The position numbers and the translations under genes were made by a program. A DNA stretch of 64,000 nt from DAISKN01 sp964553925 (lineage in GTDB: Bacteria > Acidobacteriota > Vicinamibacteria > Marinacidobacterales > SMYC01). Of the stretch, positions 51,308-57,356 are shown piece by piece. Each line of letters opens with the position of its first letter. Positions within the stretch are counted from its first letter, which is position 1. The notes beneath the pieces were generated by a model that had not been told where the DNA came from, searched no databases, and saw nothing but the letters and a program-made list of their open reading frames with translations. The stretch spans positions 23,517 through 87,516 of the forward strand of contig CAZKNR010000208.1 in assembly GCA_964553925.1 (NCBI GenBank), written 5' to 3'.

Positions 51308-51970
51308 TCAACTTCCACGCCGCTCGCCGTCGGCAAGCTTCATCGCCGCCGCCAGGATCGGCTTCGCCCATTCCGGCGTAAGGGACAGCTCGCAGGAGCT
51401 TGCGAACTTGCCTCGAACCATGTGGAGGATGAGCCTTGGTTCTGGTGCTACGCCGGCGTCCGGATCGGCCTCCTCGCTGTTGTCGTAGACACGAAGCTCG
51501 GTCAACTTCGGGAGGAGATGAATCAGGTTGAGACGACTTCTAACGTAGCGTTCCCGGATCCTTGCTTCCGGAATATCGTGTCCGCCTTTCTCGACTCTGG
51601 AGCGCACGCGCGCGATGTGAAGCTCGGGACCCTTCAAGCCCACGTACCAGATTCGTACTTCGATCCGCGCCAGAAGCGCTCTTTCGAGAAGCGCAGTGAG
51701 GGTACTTCCTCCGAGCGTGGTCTCGAATGCGTAGTCCTGTCGCTCGCCGATCGCCCGCTCCAGCAACCGCTTTCCCTGCCCCCAGGCAACGCCGTTCGCT
51801 TCTCGTTGGGTGATGCCCGGATTGGAAGTCAGGATCTTTCGCGCGGCATCATCGGGGTCGAAATGGACAGCACCGGCTTCGAGGAACATCGCGCCCGCGA
51901 TACTGCTTTTCCCGGCGCCGTTCGTACCCGCTAGAACGTAGATGCGGGAGATCCGAGCCGTATCAGCCAC
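51308..51970 (-). CDS. Zeta-type P-loop kinase toxin
   Basis: 220 aa, GTG start. Walker A is LAGTNGAGKSSIAG (about 14-27), followed by FDPDDAARKILTSNPGI (substrate-binding Asp region), FETTLGGSTLTALL and RSRVEKGGHDIPEARIRERYVRS, the pattern of zeta toxins, which phosphorylate UDP-N-acetylglucosamine. It overlaps the antitoxin gene by eight bases. Zeta was first described with the epsilon antitoxin; here the partner is of Phd/YefM type. A polynucleotide-kinase-like function cannot be excluded, given the RNA ligase nearby. Confidence 0.82.
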   Translation of the reverse strand: MADTARISRIYVLAGTNGAGKSSIAGAMFLEAGAVHFDPDDAARKILTSNPGITQREANGVAWGQGKRLLERAIGERQDYAFETTLGGSTLTALLERALLARIEVRIWYVGLKGPELHIARVRSRVEKGGHDIPEARIRERYVRSRLNLIHLLPKLTELRVYDNSEEADPDAGVAPEPRLILHMVRGKFASSCELSLTPEWAKPILAAAMKLADGERRGS

Positions 51971-52343
51971 GCATCCGGGCGGCCGCGACCGCAGCCTTCC
52001 CCAGTTGTTTCGGAGACGCGCCGAAAGCTGCCCTCATCCCGGCGCGCGCCTTTCTGGTCTGCATCCGCGCAAGAAGCGCGTCGAACTCGTGGCTCAGATT
52101 TTCGAGTCTTCGATCCGCGGCCCCCGCGAGAACGTTGAAGGTTTCGAGGGGAAGAAGAACCGCCTTCGGAGCATCGTGCTTGGTGATGACCACGACCTCT
52201 CCCTGAATGACCCTTTCGAGGAGCCTGCCGAACTCCATCTTCGCGTCGGTGGCTGTGACCGAGGTCGCCTCGACCCGTTCGCCTCGGCGATTGTGAAAGT
52301 TTGGCAAGAGGGCCAATACAGGTTCGCGCGGGCGCTTCTGCAT
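51963..52343 (-). CDS. Phd/YefM-family antitoxin with C-terminal extension
   Basis: 126 aa. The Phd fold VTATDAKMEFGRLLERVIQGEVVVITKHDAPKAVLLPLETFNVLAG begins near residue 28; a long helical tail (LSHEFDALLARMQTRKARAGMRAAF) follows and should bind the toxin. The ATG at 52343 is used because the -10 box ends five bases before it and no other start fits. The stop codon lies within the start of the zeta-type gene. It probably represses its own promoter through the dyad at 52359-52379. Confidence 0.83.
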   Translation of the reverse strand: MQKRPREPVLALLPNFHNRRGERVEATSVTATDAKMEFGRLLERVIQGEVVVITKHDAPKAVLLPLETFNVLAGAADRRLENLSHEFDALLARMQTRKARAGMRAAFGASPKQLGKAAVAAARMRG

Positions 52344-52348
52344 GATCC

Positions 52349-52379
52349 ATAATAGATGTATTGGTCATAATAGTCAATA
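52349..52379 (-). promoter_or_regulatory. Promoter and operator of the Phd/zeta module (leaderless)
   Basis: On the minus strand TTGACT (52377-52372), exactly 17 bases, then TATTAT (52354-52349). The ATG at 52343 follows after five bases, so the mRNA should start at or next to the codon. The -35 box is inside a dyad, TATTG ... CAATA (52379-52359), the likely antitoxin operator. Confidence 0.8.
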
Positions 52380-52453
52380 TGGTCAATCCCCCAAAAAGCT
52401 GCCAGCACTTGAACCCCGGTGAGGGCGCCTCGACGACTGCCCCTTCGCGGTCG

Positions 52454-52494
52454 GTTCAGCCGTTTGAGGAAGCAGCGGCCGTAGCGCCGTACCG
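52454..52494 (+). repeat. Dispersed 41-42-bp direct repeat, copy 2
   Basis: GTTCAGCCGTTTGAGGAAG at 52454-52472 is identical to 49836-49854; the following 22 bases match with a few changes and one or two gaps. The stop codon and about the last dozen codons of the RNA ligase gene lie in the repeat. Confidence 0.7.
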
Positions 52495-53607
52495 AACGAT
52501 GAGCGAGTACACCTTCTTCATCTCGCCCTTCTTGAAGCTCGAGGAGAGCGTCCGCATCACCGTCCCCTTGTCCTCCGCCAGAGTGAGACCGACCTTCGCA
52601 TACTCCTCGAGCACCCGCTGGCGGAAGGAGAGCTCGCCTCCGACCTCGGCGATGCAGTCGTCGATATGGCCGCGGAACCGGTCGATCTCCTCTTCTGTGT
52701 ACTCCTCGAGGAGAAGCGGAGCGAGCGTCTCGAAGCTCAGCACGTCTTCGGTTTCGAGGAGATTCCAGCAGGTCGCCCGGACCGCCTCCTTGTTGATCCC
52801 GCCCGCCCAGTGCACCGCTTCGACCGACTCCGGCTTGCACTTGAAGAGGACCAGTTCGGACCGCGCTGTGGTCACGTACCAGACGGTACCCTCCGCGCCG
52901 CGCAGTTTGTCGTCTTCGAGCTTCTCGAGATCGCGCTCGATCGCCTCCCGGATGCGGTTGTACTCGGCGACGGGATCGCGCGTCGCGTCCAGCTCCCCGT
53001 AGAGCCGCGCGGTGGGAACGCCCCGGACGTCGAGGTCCAGCGGGCGAAGGGGGGTGCCGTCCGCCTGGAGCCCGAAGAGAACCGCGCAGTCGAGCGGTGC
53101 GTCATAGATGACCAGGTGCGCGTTTCGCGAGCCGTAAAGCTCGAAGCTCACCGCGCAGCCGTTGACGTCGGCAAGGGTGGCAATCGCCGGGTAGCGGGCG
53201 AGCATTTCCTTCCACATGTCCAGAAACGGTCCCCACTTGCTGTTGCGCAGCACCGAGAAGAGCCTCAGTTTGTAGGTGGTGTGGAGCCCTCCCTCCGCGT
53301 CGAGGTAGCGGTAGGCGAGGACGTTCGTGCCGTCGAGCTTGTCGTAAATGGAGATGCCGGCGACCGGGGGAAATCGGAACTTGCCGCTCCGGTCGAACGG
53401 GTAGTGGATCTTCGGGGTGGCGAGAACGCGCTGGGGCGCCGGCCTGCCGTCGACCCGCGTGATCGCGAGGGCGCCGTAGCGATGGTCAGGCCTTAGAGAG
53501 AGGTAGCCCTCGAGCGTGAGATCGGAAAAGGGATCCTGAACCGCGAACGGCTGGAGCCATTTCTCCTCGAGCTCCAGCAAGCCCAGCGCGGTTTCGAGCT
53601 CGGTCAT
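52456..53607 (-). CDS. RNA ligase-family nucleotidyltransferase
   Basis: 383 aa. The covalent nucleotidyltransferase motifs are all present: motif I YDKLDGTN with catalytic Lys90, motif III SFELYGS (Glu156), motif IV AEGTVWYV (Glu239) and motif V LFKCKPE (Lys256 and Lys258). A helical C-terminal domain of about 110 residues follows. The lack of an OB-fold domain and the KLDGTN form point to the RNA ligase family rather than DNA ligase. It joins RNA ends after adenylation by ATP. It lies upstream of the zeta-type kinase module on the same strand, which may give RNA repair functions together, but a separate promoter lies between. Confidence 0.83.
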   Translation of the reverse strand: MTELETALGLLELEEKWLQPFAVQDPFSDLTLEGYLSLRPDHRYGALAITRVDGRPAPQRVLATPKIHYPFDRSGKFRFPPVAGISIYDKLDGTNVLAYRYLDAEGGLHTTYKLRLFSVLRNSKWGPFLDMWKEMLARYPAIATLADVNGCAVSFELYGSRNAHLVIYDAPLDCAVLFGLQADGTPLRPLDLDVRGVPTARLYGELDATRDPVAEYNRIREAIERDLEKLEDDKLRGAEGTVWYVTTARSELVLFKCKPESVEAVHWAGGINKEAVRATCWNLLETEDVLSFETLAPLLLEEYTEEEIDRFRGHIDDCIAEVGGELSFRQRVLEEYAKVGLTLAEDKGTVMRTLSSSFKKGEMKKVYSLIVRYGATAAASSNG

Positions 53608-54290
53608 GCTCGATTGTAAGTCTCACCGGAAGACGGCCGCCACCGTCTTTGGGTTCGCCGTCGCGAGGCTCGACGTCCACCGGGCGAGTTGTTCATGAGC
53701 GGCTGACCCGAGGTCACGCCATTCCCGAGCCACCGCCTCAGCGCGTCATCGACAGCGTCAATTTCCCGCGCATTACGCCGAAACCATGACCACGAAGCAG
53801 GTTCACGACGCGAACGCCACGATGCGAAGAACAGGCGGGAGGCAAGAAGTTCCAATCAGCCGGGGGTCTCGCCCCGCCTCGAAGGGCGCCGGATTCTGTC
53901 CAGCACGGTGGGGGCAGGGAGGCGACAGCAAGTTCCTGGGCTGAAGAAACGCCCGTCTCCGCAGCGCCACACGCAGCAGGTATAGAGCGGCATCACGAGG
54001 TACTTCATCCCGAAAAATTCGCTCTCGGGGCTCGTCGGGCTCAGCACCGCTCGCTCCATTCGGGTGTCCAGTTTCTTGCGCGCCTCATCTCACACTTCCT
54101 TGGCGTCGTCGCAGAGCGCGGGTGTGTCCTCCCGGTCGTGGCTCGTCAAATTGTTGATGACCAAATCGCGGCCCTCGTTGAGATGAGTGCTGAGTACGGG
54201 GACCTCTCGTCCGGACCCGAGCCGAAGCATGGGCTCGCCCCCGGGGGCGGTTGCACGAACGGGCTAAACGCGCCGGTCGCCGGACTGCGA
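53608..54290. other. Decayed, gene-poor region
   Basis: About 680 bases with no intact gene. One minus-strand frame retains protein-like composition (see the remnant 53856-54158). Other open frames, such as 53604-53855, are compositional. Confidence 0.45.
53856..54158 (-). pseudogene. Interrupted remnant of an unidentified gene
   Basis: The minus strand reads INNLTSHDREDTPALCDDAKEV, an in-frame TGA, then DEARKKLDTRMERAVLSPTSPESEFFGMKYLVMPLYTCCVWRCGDG without a break. The residues either side of the stop fit one charged helical protein, so this appears to be a broken gene. No family was recognised. A recoded or sequencing-error stop is possible. Confidence 0.35.
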
Positions 54291-54782
54291 TTACTCGACA
54301 GCGTAGCCGAGGGCCTGGGCGTTGTCCCGAACCCGTCTATCGCGCGTCACGATCGTAACGAGCTGTGGCGGTTCATCGAGCAACTCGGCGGTGGCCAGGT
54401 GCACCGCGTCGAGCGTCCGAATGGGTTCCACCGGAAACGGCCTGCCCACGCGAGCGAGGACGATGCTATTGACGCCAACGAGGAACGAGCGGCGTTCGAA
54501 CGTCCGCAATCCCCGAACGGCTGCCTGTTCCTGGGTGACCGTCAATCGACCCGCGACCCGCGCGCGGACGATTGCTCGTGCGGCTTCCGCCAGCGTCAGG
54601 GCGGACGTCACGTACCGCCCTTCTGCTTGGAGCGCTTCGAGCGCAGCCGTGTCGTGTTCCAGGAGTGCGGCGAGGAGAGCGCTCGACTCGATGTACCGAA
54701 TGCTTGCGACCGCGGCCTGGACCGTGCCACGAGAGGTGGGTCGGCGCCTTGGCCGCGGCCGTCGAACGCTACGCTTCGCCAC
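54291..54782 (-). CDS. VapC-type PIN-domain toxin (second)
   Basis: 163 aa, GTG start overlapping the antitoxin stop by 14 bases. The N-terminal 27 residues are Arg-rich and precede the PIN domain; an alternative later start is not available as a standard codon. YIESSALLAALLEHD has the first acidic position (Glu in place of the usual Asp), LAEAARAIVRARVAGR follows, and LDAVHLATAELL gives the central Asp. The Glu at the first metal position occurs in part of the family. Confidence 0.8.
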   Translation of the reverse strand: MAKRSVRRPRPRRRPTSRGTVQAAVASIRYIESSALLAALLEHDTAALEALQAEGRYVTSALTLAEAARAIVRARVAGRLTVTQEQAAVRGLRTFERRSFLVGVNSIVLARVGRPFPVEPIRTLDAVHLATAELLDEPPQLVTIVTRDRRVRDNAQALGYAVE

Positions 54783-55056
54783 GGTCGCTGTCGATCAAGT
54801 CCGCGACTGTGCCACGCGGGAGTCGAATATCTGGCCAGTCCTCGAAGGGGTCGCCAGTTTCAACGGGCGGACGAATAACACCGGTCGCAACGAGCTCGTC
54901 GAATCGACTCCGCTGCGCAGTCCGCGGGCCAGACGCCGGAGGAACCAGTTCGGCGACGACACGCCCATGTGCCGTCACCGAAATCCGCTCGCCTGCCTCG
55001 ACTCGGCGGATGTACCGGCTCAGGTTGTCCTTCAGCTCCCGGATTCCTGTCTCCAT
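54769..55056 (-). CDS. Phd/YefM-type antitoxin (partner of PIN toxin)
   Basis: 95 aa. IRELKDNLSRYIRRVEAGERISVTAHGRVVAELVPP is the Phd fold that binds DNA; the acidic tail (FDELVATGVI ... FEDWPDIRLPRGTVADLIDSD) fits toxin neutralisation. The ATG at 55056 has a -10 box ending six bases upstream. It couples to the toxin by a 14-base overlap. Confidence 0.83.
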   Translation of the reverse strand: METGIRELKDNLSRYIRRVEAGERISVTAHGRVVAELVPPASGPRTAQRSRFDELVATGVIRPPVETGDPFEDWPDIRLPRGTVADLIDSDRGEA

Positions 55057-55062
55057 GATTAG

Positions 55063-55091
55063 AATATAGCCACATGTGGCCACATATGCAA
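55063..55091 (-). promoter_or_regulatory. Promoter and operator of the second PIN module (leaderless)
   Basis: Minus strand TTGCAT (55091-55086), 17 bases, TATATT (55068-55063), then six bases to the ATG. The palindrome GCCACATGTGGC (55069-55080) fills the spacer, the classical position for an autorepressor. Confidence 0.7.
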
Positions 55092-55185
55092 GTTCGGAAG
55101 TGGGGAGTGGGGCGTGGGGTGTGGGCCGACCGGATCTTACCTCGGGTCTTGTTGCGAAAGGCTTCTTGCCTTGCGAGCATTATGC

Positions 55186-55214
55186 TTGACGTAACACGTA
55201 AACGTCGGTACTCT
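55186..55214 (+). promoter_or_regulatory. Promoter and operator of higBA (leaderless)
   Basis: TTGACG (55186-55191), 17 bases, TACTCT (55209-55214), then seven bases to the GTG at 55222. Within the spacer, GACGT and ACGTC (55188-55206) form an inverted repeat with a tandem ACGTAAC/ACGTAAAC. Confidence 0.65.
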
Positions 55215-55221
55215 GGACGAG

Positions 55222-55503
55222 GTGATCGTCAGCTTCGGCGACAAGCGGACACGGGAGTTCGCGGCTGGGAAGCGGGTCAAGGCGTTTACGGGGATCGAGC
55301 GGCAGGCGTTCCTGCGGCTCGATCGGCTTGAGGCAGCGACCACGGTGCTCGACCTCAATTTGCCGGGACATCGGCTGGAGGCCTTGAAGGGCGATCGCAA
55401 GGGACAATACAGCATCCGCATCAACGACCAGTGGCGTGTCTGCTTCGAGTGGCCGAAGGGCTCGCCCGGTCCATTGAATGTTGAGATCGTGGACTATCAC
55501 TGA
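55222..55503 (+). CDS. higB: HigB/RelE-type toxin
   Basis: 93 aa, GTG start. HigB pattern: IVSFGDKRTREFAAGKRVKAF, DRLEAATTVLDLNLPGHRLEALKGDRKGQYSIRINDQWRVCFEW and a final VEIVDYH. The basic RINDQWR strand forms the RNase site. It cleaves mRNA at the ribosome. It lies before the antitoxin gene, the usual order for HigBA and the reverse of most other modules. Confidence 0.92.
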   Translation: MIVSFGDKRTREFAAGKRVKAFTGIERQAFLRLDRLEAATTVLDLNLPGHRLEALKGDRKGQYSIRINDQWRVCFEWPKGSPGPLNVEIVDYH

Positions 55504-55803
55504 GTGAAGATCATGGGGCGTCCTGCGATTCATCCCGGCGAACATCTCACCGACCTGCTCCACGAGCTGGACATGAGCGCGGCCAAGCTATCGCGCCAGC
55601 TCAACGTACCCACCAATCGAATCACCGCGATCATGAACGGCCAACGCGCGATCACGGGCGATACCGCGCTACGTCTGGGACACTTCTTCGGAACGAGTGC
55701 GGAGTTCTGGCTCAACCTGCAGAAGCTTTACGAGCTTCGAAAGGCGGAGGCGCAGATCGGTGCCGAGATCGAAGCGCTTCCGAAGCTGTCCGCCGCGCAA
55801 TAG
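55504..55803 (+). CDS. higA: HigA-type helix-turn-helix antitoxin
   Basis: 99 aa, GTG start directly after the higB stop (an ATG three codons later is also possible). It has the HigA signature: RPAIHPGEHLTDLLHELDMSAAKLSRQLNVPTNRITAIMNGQRAITGDTALRLGHFFGTSAEFWLNLQ. It binds DNA by its HTH and neutralises HigB. The inverted repeat upstream of higB is the likely target. Confidence 0.93.
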   Translation: MKIMGRPAIHPGEHLTDLLHELDMSAAKLSRQLNVPTNRITAIMNGQRAITGDTALRLGHFFGTSAEFWLNLQKLYELRKAEAQIGAEIEALPKLSAAQ

Positions 55804-56016
55804 AGCAGTTCGCTAGCCCCGTTTTCCGCAGTCGTGGATAGTTGTGAAGCGACGGTCTTCCCGACCTGTCGCAGAAACTTTCCTGGGATCACGCAGTTGC
55901 GTTGGCCGCTCGAAGGCCCCCCGCCAGTGGTAGTCAGAGGGCCCGATCCAAGAGTCCGGCGTCGTAGCACGCATTACTTTGAAGCGGGAGGGCTACCGTG
56001 ACGATGGCGCCTCGCT

Positions 56017-56280
56017 TCATCTCCAGCCCCGGCGGTCCCCGACTCGCTCGATGAATGCGAGGGCCTCCCTCTCCGACGCCCGCGTGCTAACGAGGAGCGA
56101 CTGGCGACGCGCCTCTTGGGCCGGATCGGAGGCAGACCCACCCTTCCCCAGCGTGTCCTCGAGGATCTCGCGCACCACTTCGCTTTTCGTACGGCCCCGA
56201 CGCCGTGCTTCTCGCTCGATGCGGCGGCCAAGGGCGGCGGAGACTCTTAGTGTCACCACGGCGGAGACCTTAGAGGACAT
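56017..56280 (-). CDS. Orphan ribbon-helix-helix protein
   Basis: 87 aa. VTLRVSAALGRRIEREARRRGRTKSEVVREILEDTLG is a CopG/RHH fold; the tail (SEREALAFIERVGDRRGW) is helical. The ATG has AAAGGA ten bases upstream, and TATACT on the minus strand (56321-56316) is a possible -10. No toxin gene follows on this strand, so it is an orphan antitoxin, a regulator or the survivor of a decayed pair. Confidence 0.7.
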   Translation of the reverse strand: MSSKVSAVVTLRVSAALGRRIEREARRRGRTKSEVVREILEDTLGKGGSASDPAQEARRQSLLVSTRASEREALAFIERVGDRRGWR

Positions 56281-57141
56281 GTGCTTGCGGTCCTTTCTGT
56301 CTACAAGTTGTCATACAGTATACGCCCTCGCCCGGCCGCCGACCAGGCGTCCTCGCGGACGGCTCGATACCACGGAGGCGTTCTGGTCGTAGGGCCGCCT
56401 CAACGGCGACGCCACCGTCGACACGTTCCTCGAGGCTTACGAGTCTGCCCGGGCGGGCGACTACAGCCGGCCGTGGAACGTCACGACCCTCCACAGGCAG
56501 TTCCTGCGCAAGGACCAGATCCCCAAGTTCGTGCAGTACAAGATCCGGCCGTCGTTCTACACGCTGCACACCGTCCGGCTCATGGCGCTGGTCCTGTTCC
56601 TCATCCTCGGCGCCTACTACGTGCTCAAGACGGCGCGCCAGGCCTTCATCCTCACCAGCTCTCGCTCCCCCGCGGAGAGCCTGGGCGACCAGCCGGTCGT
56701 GCTCGCGCGTCGAAATGCCGAGCTGCTCGCGGGCCTCTTCGAAAAGCGAAGCTCCCCACCCCGGATGAGCCCGTCCGCCAGGATTTCCCCATTGGTGCTC
56801 GCGTAGGCGGCCACGAGTTTCTCGCGTGCATGAAGGGAAATATCACCTGTCAACACGACTCGAAGCAGTGGAATCCGAATCTGTACGCGCTGAACGTGAT
56901 TCTGCACGTGTACTTCGAACCCGTCCCGCTACCGGCAGGAGCGTCGCCCGGTCCGAACCTCCCCTCGAGATAGGGGTTCAGGACTCGTTGACCGTTTCCA
57001 GCGAAAAGCCTCAAAAGGTTGCGCGATAAGGCGCTATCGGCCCGCCAGCGCCTTGGCGCAGCCTGCACTATGGTCACGAGTTAACTCGAAGCGGTCACGG
57101 ATCGAATCTTGCAACCAAGCTGTGTCGTCGGGCGACGAATC
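56281..57141. other. Gene-poor region with remnants
   Basis: Between the orphan RHH gene and the arylsulfatase. Apart from the two remnants listed (56393-56656 and 57142-57301) no gene, repeat or RNA was recognised. Confidence 0.4.
56393..56656 (+). pseudogene. Fragment of a membrane protein
   Basis: After an in-frame TAG (56390-56392) the frame reads GRLNGDATVDTFLEAYESARAGDYSRPWNVTTLHRQFLR, a basic stretch, then KIRPSFYTLHTVRLMALVLFLILGAYYVLKTARQAFI. Upstream of the stop TTEAFWS continues in the same frame. Coding-like composition with a membrane helix suggests the C-terminal part of a larger protein that has been truncated. Neither family nor 5' end was recognised. Confidence 0.4.
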
Positions 57142-57301
57142 ATGAAAGTCATTATCGTCGGCGGAGTGGCAGGGGGCGCCTCCTGTGCGGCGCGGCCAAG
57201 GTGGTGCTCTCGCCCGGGGCGGCCCCCATCCGACCGCCGCTTCCCGGAATCGACCTCCCGGGGATCTTCTCCTGAGGACCGTCCCGGAGCACGGCCAATG
57301 A
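57142..57301 (+). pseudogene. Remnant of a CoA-disulfide reductase/NADH oxidase-like gene
   Basis: The ATG at 57142 opens with KVIIVGGVAGGASCAAR, the FAD-binding start of CoA-disulfide reductase/NADH oxidase. After about 18 codons the frame changes and KVVLSPGAAPIRPPLPGIDLPGIF follows, a segment normally about 80-100 residues further into the protein. A further shift before LRTVPEHGQ leads to a stop. So an internal deletion and two shifts have destroyed the gene. Confidence 0.75.
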
Positions 57302-57356
57302 TGAGGCTGAATTTCCTGACGTTCATGACCACAAAGAGAGAAAGGACACCGAATTT

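Noticed and set aside
53604..53855. 83-codon minus-strand open frame before the RNA ligase gene
   Set aside because: Arg/Ser/Trp-rich noise without domain; overlaps the start region of the ligase.
56617..56907. Minus-strand frame with SLHAREKLVAAYASTNGEILADGLIRGG
   Set aside because: It looks protein-like in parts but overlaps the plus-strand fragment; no family recognised, so not annotated.
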